Shown piece by piece: positions 45,432 through 57,286 of a stretch of DNA of 64,000 bases. Source of the stretch: Cristatella mucedo (taxonomy: Eukaryota; Bryozoa; Phylactolaemata; Cristatellidae); the NCBI GenBank assembly GCA_009760855.2, contig WPIO01000001.1:3490001-3554000 (forward strand). The letters are read 5' to 3'. A program made the position numbers and the translations under genes. The notes beneath the pieces are model-generated. The model saw only the letters and a list, made by a program, of their open reading frames with translations, ran no database searches and was not told the origin of the DNA. Within the stretch, counting starts at the first letter, position 1. Each line of letters begins with the position of its first letter.

Positions 45432-45485
45432 TACATGGAAATCCCTATGCCCATTTTTTACATGGAAATCCCTGTGCCCATCTTT
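45432..45485. repeat. Two tandem 27-bp units
   Basis: TACATGGAAATCCCTATGCC plus CATTTTT, repeated with two changes, in the intron between CTLD and stalk exons. Confidence 0.9.
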
Positions 45486-45577
45486 CAAACAGTTAATTGA
45501 TCACGCCGGAAGTGTATTGCCAGCGTATTGGTTGCCTATCAAGCATCGTTGAGAAGTTTGCATTGCTTCTTTGACAG

Positions 45578-45723
45578 GCACTGTGCCCCCGACCACGCCG
45601 AGCACTCTGCCAGTCTCGACAAGTTCGGCACGGTCTGCTGGAGCTTCGCTTGCAACCACAACTGCTGGAAGCTCTCTGGGTAGTTCGCCAGCAGCTAAAG
45701 CTGCTGCCACCGCCGTACAGTCG
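45578..45723 (+). CDS. C-type lectin 1, stalk exon 1
   Basis: Acceptor CTTTGACAG|GC (phase 1 start) and donor CAGTCG|GTAGGC (phase 0 end), 48 codons. It encodes TVPPTTPSTLPVSTSSARSA and continues Ser/Thr/Ala-rich. Such segments are usually O-glycosylated spacers that lift a lectin head off the membrane. Phase fits both neighbours. Confidence 0.82.
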
Positions 45724-45947
45724 GTAGGCATCACTGGCGTAAAGCTGGCGTACCGCATATCAGCCTGAGGTAGCAGGCCTCTACTGATTATGCCACTGGC
45801 TGTAGAGCTGGCCTCAGCAAGTCATGTTAGCTAACACCGATAGGCTCGTTGGGGGGGGGAGTGCAAGACATTGTTGTTGCTGTTGCTGCTGTTACTCAAT
45901 CATGCGACTGACAGTTTCCGGTAGTGAGATTGGGGTTGTTATTGCAG

Positions 45948-46191
45948 AGCACAGTGGACTATGCTGTGACCTCCTCTGCAGCATTCCCTGCATTAGTCGC
46001 CAATAAGACCACCACCGATGTGTGGCCGACTATTTTGGCGAGTTCAGAAACGAGCCGACATCAAAGTCGATACACCGTTCAGAGTACGGAGGTTGCTAGT
46101 GTGGCTATGACCACACACAGTGGCCTCGATAGAGCCAGGACTGAGCAGGCAAACGATAGCGCCATCGGCACTTTGTTTGGATCCGTTGCAG
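45948..46191 (+). CDS. C-type lectin 1, stalk exon 2
   Basis: Acceptor GTTATTGCAG|AG (phase 0) and donor GTTGCAG|GTACGT (phase 1), 81 codons. It encodes STVDYAVTSSAAFPALVANK and then TTTDVWPTILASSETSRHQS, still rich in Ser and Thr, with NKT and NDS as possible N-glycosylation sites. It continues the stalk. No domain is recognised. Confidence 0.8.
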
Positions 46192-46310
46192 GTACGTCCC
46201 ATGGGTGGTTCATGCATGCTAGATAGCTACTAATTCAGTTGATCTAAATTTCCATACTTGGTTTCTCATTCGCTCTGCTGCGTCAAAAAGATAAGCATTT
46301 GTTGTTGCAG

Positions 46311-46370
46311 CTGTAGCCATCGTAGGTGCTTCAGCTATGGCTTCAGATGGAAGCGCATCGGATGCAACAA
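46311..46370 (+). CDS. C-type lectin 1, stalk exon 3
   Basis: A 60-base exon after GTTGTTGCAG, ending CAACAA|GTAAGT, phase 1 to phase 1. It encodes AVAIVGASAMASDGSASDAT. It is symmetric, so it could be skipped without changing the frame. It leads into the transmembrane exon. Confidence 0.75.
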
Positions 46371-47521
46371 GTAAGTTTATATAAAATATGCGTATTTATA
46401 TAAAATAGTTATGGGAGAAAGCCAAAGGTATGCTTGTATGCAGCGCAGAAGCAAGTGCATGAAAAACCAAGGCAGTTCTTGACATTTAGATTTGAAACAC
46501 ATTATCATCATATTTAGTATGCACATTTAGAATCAGGCTATCACAGCTTTGCAATGCATTTAGGTTAAAATATTTTATCTATTTGCAGTGAATCACTGGC
46601 CGATACTTCATCTATCTTACTAGACTACTGTATAGGGTGCTAGATTAATGTTTAAGTGTAATTTATAACACTTAATACCATCTGTTGCTGGACCTTTATA
46701 ATCACATGTGTAAAATTGTCTTGCATTCAGCAAGCTGAAAGTGAAAAACAAAGATTGCCAGCACGACCCCTGTACAATTAATACGAATCTGAAAATCTAG
46801 CAGATATTGCACAATCGAGTAGATGTTTTAGATTTTTGTACAAATAGGACTATTGCGAGGATTCTTGCTATCAGCAAATTAAGGTGGAGTTAGCGGTTCA
46901 GCAGACTGAACTCTAGACCTTGTCTCGGGCAGAAAAAGCTCATTGCTTGCTGACAATTAACTTGCTCCTTCAAGTGCAAGCTACTGGTTAAAGGGTGGTG
47001 GGGAAGGCTAACTGCAGCCTTCACAGCCCATGTGTGTAGGTCGCTCCTGTAATTAGTCAGCCCTGATCTGGCCAAGCAGTTGCAGCGCTTGCAAAACCCA
47101 GCAGCAGAGCGAAATAATATGCAACGCCTGTGCAGCAATTCACCTCCTTACCGAACAGCTTGTTATGGCTGCCACTGCATTCGACCCTATCTATCCGACT
47201 TTGATTCAGCATTTATTCTGCACCATCGCACGACAAAGGTGGCACTCAAGAGAAAGGGCTGTTACCTCCAGATATGCATGCTTTTTCAGGTGCTCCCAAT
47301 CATTATCCCCTCTGGAAAATGCATCAATCAAATCAAGTTAACTTTTCATCATGTGCCTCATCATACTAAAATGTGCACGCCGGGCTGTAAGCTGACTATG
47401 TATCCCAGATCAAATCGCCGAGGCCGGGGGGAGGGGCTATTGTCGGCATAGGCTCGATACGCATCGCTTGTAGTTAGTTGACCATCTTTGGCTTCGTGGC
47501 TCCTACCTCTTTGTCTTGCAG
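46371..47521 (+). other. Lectin 1 intron before the transmembrane exon
   Basis: GTAAGT to TTTGTCTTGCAG. An open frame at 47080-47451 includes LQRLQNPAAE, weakly like the C-terminal part of LINE RTs, but this is too slight to call. Confidence 0.6.
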
Positions 47522-47627
47522 CACTGCATCTACCGGTATATCTGGTAGTCACCATAGCCTTGCTCGTCGCTCTTGCCGTCGCCGTCGTCACGACTGCCAT
47601 CGTGTTTCACTTGAAACGCTCGCGAAG
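47522..47627 (+). CDS. C-type lectin 1, transmembrane exon
   Basis: Acceptor TTTGTCTTGCAG|CA (phase 1) and donor CGCGAAG|GTGAGA (phase 2). It encodes LPVYLVVTIALLVALAVAVV, then TTAIVFHLKRSRR. A single hydrophobic span of about 23 residues followed by a basic stop-transfer cluster predicts a type I membrane protein with the CTLD outside. On the reverse strand the open frame is only a shadow. Confidence 0.88.
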
Positions 47628-47694
47628 GTGAGATTATATTCACACGAAACGTAGCCTATCCTTTTTTATGCCCGACCGCATACAATGATTGAAG

Positions 47695-47763
47695 TGCCTA
47701 TGAAACGGGCGAGGGATTCCGAGAGGCATGGCTCGGCAGAGCCAAACCTGACTACAGGCGAAA
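47695..47763 (+). CDS. C-type lectin 1, cytoplasmic exon (start uncertain)
   Basis: Ends at GGCGAAA|GTAAGT. The start is unclear: the first AG after the pyrimidine tract (exon from 47695) gives AYETGEGFREAWLGR..., while an AG at 47712-47713 (exon from 47714) keeps phase 2 and gives RDSERHGSAEPNLTTGE, which looks more natural and joins in frame to the next exon. No ITAM/ITIM motif is seen in the second reading. Confidence 0.5.
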
Positions 47764-47871
47764 GTAAGTTCGCACGTAAGTCCACCGCATATGTTTTCGT
47801 TCGCGCACTAGTTCTGTGGCCTAGAGCACAGACAGGGAGTGAGACCTTAGTTTTTTTGCTGATGCATGCAG

Positions 47872-47945
47872 CCGGTACTCAAGCCGAGTTCCTGCCTGCA
47901 CGAGGGCAATCACAGGGATGCGACAGAGGAGCAAATGTAGCAATG
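47872..47945 (+). CDS. C-type lectin 1, further cytoplasmic exon
   Basis: Acceptor TTGCTGATGCATGCAG and donor GCAATG|GTGAGT. In the preferred frame it reads GTQAEFLPARGQSQGCDRGA and then NVAM, and ends in phase 0. The terminal exon with the stop codon was not identified; the open exon at 51414-51737 starts in phase 0 and is one candidate. Confidence 0.45.
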
Positions 47946-48271
47946 GTGAGTGTCTGTCTGTGACCACCAGAACTCACGAAAATAAAGGGGCCGTAGCCGT
48001 CTAGGTTTTTCAGTAACCACATAAATGAATGTGTGACATTCGGCACACTGTTGGCTGCCGACATGCTCCACCTCGCACAGAAACAAAAAGATGGAAAAGC
48101 ATTGCAGCGTTAGGGGGACCATCGAGAAGCCAAATAGCAACAGTAGAGGTGGCTGTGTGCGATGGGTTAACAATATGTACCACCATCGTCCTCTATAGAG
48201 ACTCCATTAGATCCAAATTATACAAGAACCACTCAATTCCAGGAGTTATGGAGCAAGCAAGTGCATATAGC

Positions 48272-48345
48272 CCCTAGGTCTCGGGGGGAGGTCTAAGGGC
48301 TTTCTCTTCACTACCCGGGTCGTGGGCTCGAGTCCTGCAGTGAGC
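48272..48345 (+). mobile_element. Possible tRNA-like SINE head
   Basis: CCGGGTCGTGGGCTCGAGTC is a good B box and resembles the SINE head, but the A-box side (CCTAGGTCTCGG) and the downstream tail do not match the family. Confidence 0.35.
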
Positions 48346-49037
48346 GATCATGTATTACCCACTGGAAGTGGTGGTGATAGCTGTTAAGGCTCTTATGCCA
48401 TTATGCAAATGAAGTTTTTGAATAGGCTAATGAAGGAGATATCATGTTAACCTATCGACCTAAAGCGATCTGAGGTCCCATGGAAAGTGCATAAAACCAA
48501 CCCAAGCAGCTTTAGCTGCTTCAGTGAGCAGCAGCTTGAACTTTTGTTATCCAATCGCAGGAAGATGATGAGGCTGTCTCTATCGGAAACATAGGAGCCT
48601 GCTCCATTCTTTGCATGATGATGTTTAACTGAGTCAGCGGCTGCCAACGTGGCCACGAAGGTGTGATAGCACAGTCAAAATGAGAACTTGCTGTTGAAAG
48701 CTAGGTCTTGGACTTCCTCTTGATTGTGTATGGTATGTTTGAGTGGATCAGTACACTTAAGTGCAAACAGTTCTGATATACGAGAAAAAAGTTTCATTTG
48801 TACGTCTTCTTAACAATGCCTTCTCCCTGCTAGCAGCATGTCTTCTTGCAGCCAAATCTTAGGTCTGGCTCCGGGTCTGTCCTGCCGAGGTCTGGTGGGT
48901 CGGACAGCCGATATGAAATGCCCATCTCATATCAACTAGGATACACAAAACTTAAAAAAGCAATGGGCATGTTTTGCACAACTATGCTTTAAAGATTATT
49001 CATGCTTCTGACCGTGGCTTGTGACCAAGCCCAAACA

Positions 49038-49150
49038 AAATGAGCAAGTTTGGCCCAGTGGTTAAGGTAATCACCCCGTGGCATATGTGAAACACCTGGG
49101 GAGAGAGAGAGAGCACGTTCTCTTAGGGTGCTATACAAATAAATTATATA
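49038..49150 (+). mobile_element. SINE with internal deletion
   Basis: The A box is kept (GCCCAGTGGTTAAGGTAATC) and the 3' part is present (GTGGCATATGTGAAACACCT; TTCTCTTAGGGTGCTATACA), but the B-box region between them is missing. Confidence 0.8.
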
Positions 49151-49629
49151 AAAAATCCGAATTCACTTTAGTTACAATAAAAAAAATGATAGTTTTGGAG
49201 TCAAGTTGTCAGCTTCTAGGGTTCTTATTGGAAATTTTAGGAATATGAGATATAATAGTGATAATTTAAAAGAAATACTCTAATGGTTGCATATAAATAA
49301 AATAAATCCCTGATGTTCATATTAACCCATAAAGTTTTATGTGAATACTGTTGCATTATGTCTCAAACTGCTCACAATGGCCACTTTATCCTATCGTTTA
49401 TGTGGAGGTATCAAGCCTGTATCTGGTTCTTGTCTTTCAATGGGCTAATAATTAATTTGATTGTCTATCCCTTCGGTCGGTATCCTTTCTCAGTCGGCCA
49501 ATCAATAAGTCCATTGCTATATCCGGCAGCCCACGAACTACTGTGTGCATTTCAGGTGCCCACTAAGACTACTCGGGGTCGTATAATTCCATCTACGGCC
49601 ATACTCGACACACGAAAGTTGCTTGTAAT

Positions 49630-50153
49630 GACAGTAATGTAATGAAATGTATATCCGTCTGTAACTCCACAAAGTCATGAAATCATGTGGGTGTTAGACA
49701 GGGGGGTTTTGTATAGCGCACTCACAGCCTAAGCGGCTTTCGGTACGCATTCGGTAGCCAACAGACTTCGTCTCACGAAACAAAGAGAAAGTGGGAAGCA
49801 TAGCAGAGTCAGGAGGGCAGTTGAGGTAATGATTAGTATGGAAGTAGCAGCTCAGGACCGCTGAAAACGATGAGCCATAGTCGGCAGCAGAAGAGTAGTT
49901 GTCGTTGCGTAAGAATTGTTGAAGCGAGTTCCACAGTCCAGGACCTGCAGAGCTCAAGCTTCTGTCGCCAATCGCCTTTACGTGGAGGAACAAAACAGCT
50001 AATTATTGTCCACATTGTGTCGACCCGAGGGCGCGAAGAGGCTGAAACTGGTGCAGCAGTTTAGCTAGCTACGAAGGAGCCAAGCCATGGGGGCCTTGTG
50101 GGTCAGCTTAAGAACTTTGCTCTGTATCCGTCGCTCAACCGGCATCCATCCTA
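49630..50153 (-). mobile_element. LINE family B 3' part
   Basis: AATGTAATGAAATGTATATC end, AACTCCACAAAGTCATGAAA, then the 3' UTR, and on the reverse strand KAIGDRSLSSAGPGLWNSLQ followed by FLRNDNYSSAADYGSSFSAV, ending near TGGATGCCGGTTGAG. Close to the copy at 27240-27580. Confidence 0.9.
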
Positions 50154-50289
50154 GAAGTACAGCTACCACTTCTCTCATAACAGATTAAATGAACATTTTT
50201 GCACTGGCTGCTTTTCTAAAATCTGAGCGTCTGTTATATGTTCTCAGCCGAGTCAAACTAGACGTCATCGTACCTCAGTTTGACTTTTT

Positions 50290-51290
50290 TCAGCCACCTT
50301 GCTATGGCTTAGCTAGCTGACCCCGAGAAACTCCGGGAACCAACTTACTGGCTATGGGCAAACCTAGTGAGACTCCGAAATTAAAAAGCTCAACACTCAA
50401 AATCAGCTTTGCCAGCATATCTCGTGTAGCATCTGTACGAAATCTATGAGTCTTGTTCCGAACTGATTCATCACTAGATGACCTCATTAGCTCCACATTC
50501 AAGTCTGCCTACTTTCAGGCGCATAAAATTGCTAAACTTCAGCTTGCTTAGACAAGCATACTACATCCACATTGGTCCATGCATTTGTGACATCCTGTCT
50601 TGACTTCTGTAACTCAGTGCTTGCTGGTCTACCAGCCTACTTAATCAGGCACTCACAGTTGATGCAAAGCCCTGCAGCAAGGCTTGTCTGCCGGGAGCAT
50701 CTTAGTTTGAATAAACACACCTTTTCTCGCCTACCTGCAATGGCTCCCAATCAAGTATCGCGTCGAATTTCAGGTTCTGTCACTCACTCTTAGGTCCCTT
50801 CATTCTCAAGCGACTGCCTACCGATCGTAATTACTACTCCACCATCACGCTAGGCATTGCACCACCAGCCTTTGTGAATCAAATCGCTTAGCTCTGTCTC
50901 GAACCAACATCAAATAATTTTGAGGCTGTGGCCTAAAGTGTGAATGCTCCCAAATCCTAGGACTCACCCCCGACTAACGAGATGCCGTCTCTGCCTTGAC
51001 GATATTTAAAAAAAGCTTAACAAGTGTCAGTTTCCCACAGCACTTTGTTGGTCTTTGTGATTTGTCCTTCGTGTGATTATACGTGCTGACACTGTGCATG
51101 TTACCACAAATTATATTTACAGGCTGATAATGTGCATCTTGCCTCTAGCCATATCATGCTTGTTGACATTGTGAATGCCATCAGCAGCCATTTGAAATGC
51201 TTCCTTTACCGGATATGTAAAGTACCTGAAAATTGATTAAGTTTTCTGAGAGTTATATACAAATTTAGTATTATTATTATTAAATCTAGT
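50290..51290 (+). mobile_element. Old LINE family A-like copy
   Basis: From the NLLVMGKP region (CTGGCTATGGGCAAACCTAG) through LVHAFVTSCLDFCNSVLAGL to the 3' UTR and ATTATTATTATT at about 51270-51285. Many substitutions and stops relative to 4090-7390. Confidence 0.85.
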
Positions 51291-51413
51291 GTTCCTTCAA
51301 TCGTGTAGTGACATGCTATACATTGTTTGGCTTTCATAAGTATTTTTATTACAATATTTTAAAAACAATTGCACATTTTCTGCCCTAATCATTGCTTTGA
51401 CATCTCTTTCCAG

Positions 51414-51737
51414 GAATTACGGTATTTCAGTTGGCCTCGAAAACCCCATGCATGGCTCTTGACCGCCTGCATGGACCACACTGCCGACATTTCCTACGGT
51501 GTTGGTGCCGTGATCAGGGATCTGCTTAGCGTGCTGCTCACCTGCTTCATGAAATACAGGGCAGTTGCCGAGAAGCATCTGAACGAGCTTGTGAAGCATG
51601 CACACGAGCAGCTCCAAATGGCAATGTTCCAACTCAAGCTTAAGTGTAGAGTAAAGGCTGACTTCGTTGAACGCTTATATATTAAGCAAGCAAGCACGCT
51701 CATGTATATCCCACGCTGGGTAGAAGTATCTAAATAA
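51414..51737 (+). CDS. Candidate terminal exon, unknown protein
   Basis: A strong acceptor (TTTGACATCTCTTTCCAG|GA) opens 107 codons ending in TAA. It reads WPRKPHAWLLTACMDHTADI, then RDLLSVLLTCFMKYRAVAEK and HLNELVKHAHEQLQMAMFQL, and ends YIPRWVEVSK. The middle looks helical and amphipathic. No family is recognised. It lies 3.5 kb after the last lectin-1 cytoplasmic exon and starts in a compatible phase, but nothing else links the two. The reverse-strand frames over it look less protein-like. Confidence 0.35.
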   Translation, partial: ELRYFSWPRKPHAWLLTACMDHTADISYGVGAVIRDLLSVLLTCFMKYRAVAEKHLNELVKHAHEQLQMAMFQLKLKCRVKADFVERLYIKQASTLMYIPRWVEVSK

Positions 51738-54270
51738 GTACAAAGTCCTTGGTCAGGATCCTTGGAAAGATGATGCTAGCAGGAATCGCATCATTTGGTT
51801 AAGCTTCCCCTAGGGCAAAAGTCGGAGGCAAAGCTCATTTAATTATAAGTGCTCAGCTTCGAGCCTACTGCAACCACTATGGTTTCCTTCTTTTCGTGAC
51901 CTTGTCGCCTTGTCACTCGCCTTGTTTTTAGCGTACGCTAGAGTAGCAGGCGACAGTCTTCACCCTTTGCCTTGAAGTAACCATTGTTAGCCTAAGCCTC
52001 TACGCATGCACTAAGTAAGGTGTCATTGGTGGTCATCATGTTTTATACTGGGAGGCTATGTTCATTGATCTTCGAATGGCATTTGGTATTAATTGCAATT
52101 TTTGATTAAAGCTCAGTGAATCGAACCCCCATCATGCCTCCAGCGTCAGGCTCATTCCATGTACGTGCCAATGCTGGTGATGGCGCTGTGCATGCTATCA
52201 CTAATCAATCGATTAACCTTTCTTTTCAGCATATCTAGAATGGCTAGAATTGATATCAATGCAACGGCTAGGGCATACGATATGTTGATTTTTGAAATTC
52301 CATACAATAAGTTGCTGATTGAAACTACAAGATGAATAACATGTGTTGTCTCGACGAAGGTGACTAGTCAGGTAACGGTTGCAAGAATCCTGTAATGCAA
52401 GCTATGGTCACGAACACTTCAGCACTTCAACAGAACTAAGCTATGCTAGATAAGGGCTTCAAATATTCAAATGATTTTTCTTTTCGTCATTTCTTGATTA
52501 GTACTGAAGTACACCCACAATAGTATCAGAGAGAAGCAATTGATATAGACAGCAATCGTATGCCAAAACAAAAGCACGGTATCCGTGTTAACATGAACTC
52601 AGGATTACGTAGTGACATAGTAATACCTATGCAAGTTTTTAATATCGCCAAATTCACTTCGGCTGCAGGATTTTGTGTATTAACAAACCAGTGCTTCGAC
52701 CTCGTAGTGGATATCTTCTCTGCTAGTGCATCCAAAAAATAAAAAAAAAACACTACTAAAAAACAACTTGCGCATAAAAATCGCCAGTCTTCATTAGAAG
52801 GCCTGGTGGCTACTAGAGTTGTCGGGACTTGACTACAGGTGTTCACACACATTCATTATTAACCTCATTTAAGAGAGGCAGCCATTTCCAAGCAGAAATT
52901 TTGATCAAGACAATTTCCGAAGCTTACATAACTCAAGGAATTAAAATTATACTGTAACTAATCGAAAGCATACCGCATCCCTGTCACTTAGCTAGTGAAA
53001 CAGTGTTTGGGCCACTCATGCTTTTGGAAATTCGCAGTGGATTGTCGTTCACTGCTTTGTATGCGAAAATAGTGTGCAAGATATTAGGCAAAAAGGGCTG
53101 CATCTCGCTCATGAGAAATATGACCAGCACGCATTACTTAGAAGTCAGCTGCAATGATGTCACACTCGCAGTGGTGGGGATATTTACAGGCCTCAGAGTT
53201 ATCCCTCCTGCGATTTCAGTCGCTGGTAGCCGCAGTCTTACAGCGAGAGGATGCCAAGCTGGTTGTTACCACACTGCAGACATTCAAAAAAGCCAGGTCA
53301 ATTCTGCAGCCTAGCATCAACCGCAGCGCTCCCAAAAAAAGAGAACGGCTACGGCGGCCACTTTTACTTTTAAGTGCTTTAAGGCTTGCTACTCATCCAG
53401 CTGCTCCTGGTGAATTCCGAAACGGCCAAGATGGCGACTCCTGTAATCTCAGCCACCCCAGCTTTGAAAAGTCTGGTTTCGTCAACGCAGACGATACGCT
53501 TTCAGTACGGAGTAAAGGGCTTCATAAACCAGGTCAGCGTTATAATTTAACACCTTCAGGAGAAGCTAAACAAAAGCTGGGCCTGAGATATTAAGCCATG
53601 GATATTTCGAGGTCAATTTTCGCTTCCCTCCTGCTGGGTCAGAGGCGCTTGCTAGACCTCACGTTCGAGGTCGTGCACTTTAGTCAGGCGAGCGGCGGGC
53701 CGAGATAGCTAGAATAGCAGCTTGCCATTGGCGCTCGGTTACCGTCGACTTGCATGAGTGTTTGGCTGCACGATGCAGCCTGGGAATGCAGGCTGCCTAC
53801 GGCTGCTTGAGCAGTCATCTGCCTCTGCAGTCGACAGGTCCACTGGCGCCGAGCCAAGTGGGACGGATGACCCGTAGAAGTACAGCTGCTTGCTGCTTTC
53901 GACTTTCGCAACCGGGGAGATAATGGGTATCGGGGTGGCTTCCTGGTCGGCCATCTTGCTCCGTCTGCATTTCCCACGCTACTTGTGAATTAATTGGGGT
54001 AAACAGAGCTGCCGCTGTGTCGGCAGTCCTAGCGACAACGCGTGAAAAGCTCTTGGGACTCTCAGTCAAACTTATAATTTTATAATGTGATGTCGCGTGT
54101 CAAAAGCGACCGGTGCAGCTAGCATGCTATCGTAACAGTGCTAACGCTATTTGGAAAAGAATAACGATGGCGTTGACAGACTTCTTAACCCCTTTAACGG
54201 AAGATCTGTCCATGTCAATGCGAACAATATGTGCCAATGCTAAGCTTTCTGCTAGCACCGGTGTGGGATT
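51738..54270. other. No supported gene
   Basis: Unique sequence. Open frames near 53000-53600 (+) and 53680-54070 (-) have no recognisable domains; the latter sits in a GC-richer patch. Confidence 0.45.
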
Positions 54271-54276
54271 GTCTTT

Positions 54277-54423
54277 CTCTCGCTCTCTCTCTCTCTCACT
54301 CTCGCTATCTCTCTCTCGCTCTCTCCCTCTCTCTCTCTCCCTCTCTCCCTCTCTCTCTCTCACTCTCGCTATCTCTCTCTCCCTCTCTCCCTCTCTCTCT
54401 CTCCCTCTCTCCCCCTCTCTTTC

Positions 54424-54472
<49 letters not shown>
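54277..54472. repeat. Long (CT)n repeat with CTCACTCTCG variants
   Basis: About 195 bases of interrupted CT repeat with a higher-order pattern (CTCTCACTCTCGCTATCTCT recurs twice) and a pure (CT)n end. Ser-Leu and Arg-Glu frames here are artefacts. Confidence 0.95.
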
Positions 54473-54473
<1 letters not shown>

Positions 54474-54504
54474 GGTATATACTATATATTTCTAAATATA
54501 GACA

Positions 54505-54810
54505 AGCATAGCTGCAGAGTTTTGCACAAGCTCTAAGCGCCTGACTGCACAGGCCGGTAAACCAGCAAAGTAGTGAGTTGCAAAAGTCGAGACGGGATGT
54601 CACAAATGCATAGACCAATTTAGATGAGGCGGATCTGTCTAAGCAAGCCCAAATTCTAGCATTGTTATGTAGCTAAAAGTAGGCACACTCGACTGTGGAG
54701 CTGATGTGGTCGTCTAATTAAAAGTCACTTCGGAGCAGGACGCTTAGATTTTGGGCAGATTCAAGGCGACATAAACATTATGCGAATTTTAGCACCTATT
54801 AGACTGGCCA
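54505..54810 (-). mobile_element. LINE family A internal fragment
   Basis: GCAGAGTTTTGCACAAGCTC, then GTCGAGACGGGATGTCACAA (complement of VTSRLDFCNSL), and further the complement of the DDHISSTVKSAYF region. It directly follows the CT repeat. Confidence 0.85.
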
Positions 54811-55384
54811 GCATCCTTTAACTTCTAATAAAGGAATGCCAAGTTTCCTATGTTATACACCGCTTACAGCCCAGCCGAGGTGACTGCGTTCTCTCGCATA
54901 ATCTGAGCTTCTAAGACTTCCGTTGACAGAATCTTACCAGCCACTGTATATTAGGTTTCAATAAGTATTTCTATGCATACTTGCGGAAAATAAGATCGAT
55001 ATTTTTTCACAAGGTTTTGATATTTCCCACAGCACTGTCGGTCATACTCTTGCACAGTCAGCCCCACGCTTGCTCCATCGGATTGTCGTCGTTCAGCTGT
55101 AGTTTCAATCGACCCAAATCCTTCGGAAACATGCCGTCAGCTCTAAGACCGTAGCGTAAAGTCTGATGCTATTTGCTGAGGGATATCGTATTATCTGACC
55201 GTTAGGGACGGAGCCAGGATTTTCATGTGCAGGGCAAGACTTGCCTACTTGAAAATACTGCAGGCACATTCTGTGAAATCGCCGATCTTGGGCCGATGCT
55301 GTGCTGCATGCAGCCTAGCTCAAGACGCTTAATGATCTGCTCTTCTGGATTCATTGTACGAGTTTCGTGGAAGTACCTGCTTTG

Positions 55385-55570
55385 ACTGATGGAATGTTTG
55401 CATGCTGACCCTCGTGCACGGCACCTCTAACCAGAACACTGTGCCTTGTTGTCATTGAGCATGCAACCACTAACCGTTCGACTATGATTCCTGTGCTGCA
55501 ACTGTGAAGTGTCTGCAATGAGATAAATTTCTCCTACGGCGCTATACCAATGTATTATTAATATTTTTAT
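55385..55570 (+). mobile_element. LINE 3' end, variant tail
   Basis: ATGTTTGCATGCTGACCCTC, a diverged 3' UTR, then AGATAAATTTCTCCTACGGC and GCTATACCAATGTATTATTA. The tail GCGCTATACCAAT is intermediate between LINE A and the SINE tail. Confidence 0.7.
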
Positions 55571-56740
55571 GCATGGTTCCACTTGAAATAATCTCATGCT
55601 CTCATCAGCCACTAGATCTCCTTAGAGGTAAAGTACTCAGTGATTCCTGGAATCGCTAATTTTATGAATCCGAGAGCAGTGCGTGTTTTAAAATAAAATG
55701 AACCTACACCGACTTTATGAAATTTAAAGCGTGTTATTATCAAGAACCACAAAATATTCATTCTTGTCATCCCGACTGAGATGTACACAACGAGATGTAG
55801 CTCTCTTCGCGAAATACTTTGCTTCATAGTGATTAGCATTATCATTTACATGCTGTGTTTTCCCGTGACAATCTGCGATTTAGCCCAAAGCCCCTATGTG
55901 GGTGTTCTACATAATCATTACAAATTGGAGCAATTTATTCAAACCTGGGGTAGTGGATGTAGGGATGCAACATAAGTTTGAGGATTTAAGGCGAGTAAGT
56001 AACATTGCAATGTCAGCACCATAAGCACTATAAGCATGGGCAACTGAGGCTATCCTACTTTAGACGAGCATAAACAATCTATCTATTAGAATGTGCAGTG
56101 ACCAGTGGCCAGAAAATATTGTAACAAGGTAGAGACTGGTGTACAACACTGCACTGGAATGTGGGTCCGTGGCCAGCAGAAGAGGTAATGACGTCGTAAT
56201 ACGGAAGGTTGGATGTAACACGAGCACGGCAGTCTATGCCGGTATCCAGTGCTTCTATGAAGGATGTTGCAGAGGACCGCAACATCTACATTAAGATCAA
56301 GGGCGGAAAAGATGAGCTGCGGCCGTAGCAAAAAGGAGTAGACAGTGCAGCTAGTTCGCACGTTACAAATCCGAAGGAATAAACATCAGGACCACGGCTT
56401 CTAGCCATCGAGAGCTATAATAGCATTACACGTTGGGCATGGTGCTGAAACGTTCTGGCAATGTATATGACCAGAATGCAATTCTCAAGTTTAGCACGAG
56501 CAGGGTTGAGCAGCAGGTTATGCACAACCTTGTATGAGCGCCATGAACTACCACTGTGGGAGATCGTGTGGTACTTGACCACCTAAATTATGCGACTAGT
56601 CTATTGTCATCATTATCATGTCGCTGAGGTAGAGGATAGGATAGCTCAAAAAGAGGTTGAGTAACCACTGGCTGCAACGCACGACCGAATTTCGGCAGTA
56701 GCATTAAAAGCATGAACTAATGCGACAAAAGTAGTTCCGA

Positions 56741-56747
56741 AAGCCGG

Positions 56748-56781
<34 letters not shown>

Positions 56782-56788
56782 CCGGCTT
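56741..56788. repeat. Perfect 48-bp palindrome
   Basis: AAGCCGGCTT, then (AT)14, then AAGCCGGCTT. Both arms are themselves palindromes, so the whole can form a cruciform. CCGGCTTATGGGTATATATA follows. Confidence 0.97.
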
Positions 56789-57246
56789 CCGGCTTATGGG
56801 TATATATAATCGAAGCCATCGTGGCATTAGGCTCTATGGCTGGCATACAATATGTAACTGCTTTGAATACTAGAGCTTCAGTACGTGGGAACCAAACACT
56901 GCTGAAAAAAATGGCAATAAGAAAATAATGCTCATACTCTCTAATGCAGAGAAAATATAATTCTAAGCTTACGATCTCCATAGAAAACTGAGTGCACAAG
57001 AAATGTGATTTTCGCTTCTGATTATATGATAGGTTACTATATGGGATTTTAAGCTAAGAATTCTCGTTTGTTTCGCCAGCGTCAAACTAAAGAGTGGCGG
57101 AAATATAGGTAGAGAGGAAAGAGAGATAGTGAAGGAGTTGGGGAAAGAGGCTGGAGTTTTGCGAGCGATTCAAAGATGGTCTGGAGAGAGAAGGCGGAAC
57201 GGAGGGGCAGCCAATTGAAGAGATAGGAAGATAACTGAAGGGCAGG

Positions 57247-57286
<40 letters not shown>

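Noticed and set aside
47080-47451. LINE reverse-transcriptase remnant in the lectin 1 intron
   Set aside because: Only LQRLQNPAAE is suggestive. The following residues do not match either LINE family here.
48272-48345. Genuine tRNA gene
   Set aside because: A B box is present but no cloverleaf with paired acceptor stem could be drawn. SINE-like remnant is more likely.
54231-54536. Ser/Leu-rich protein over the CT repeat
   Set aside because: Microsatellite artefact.
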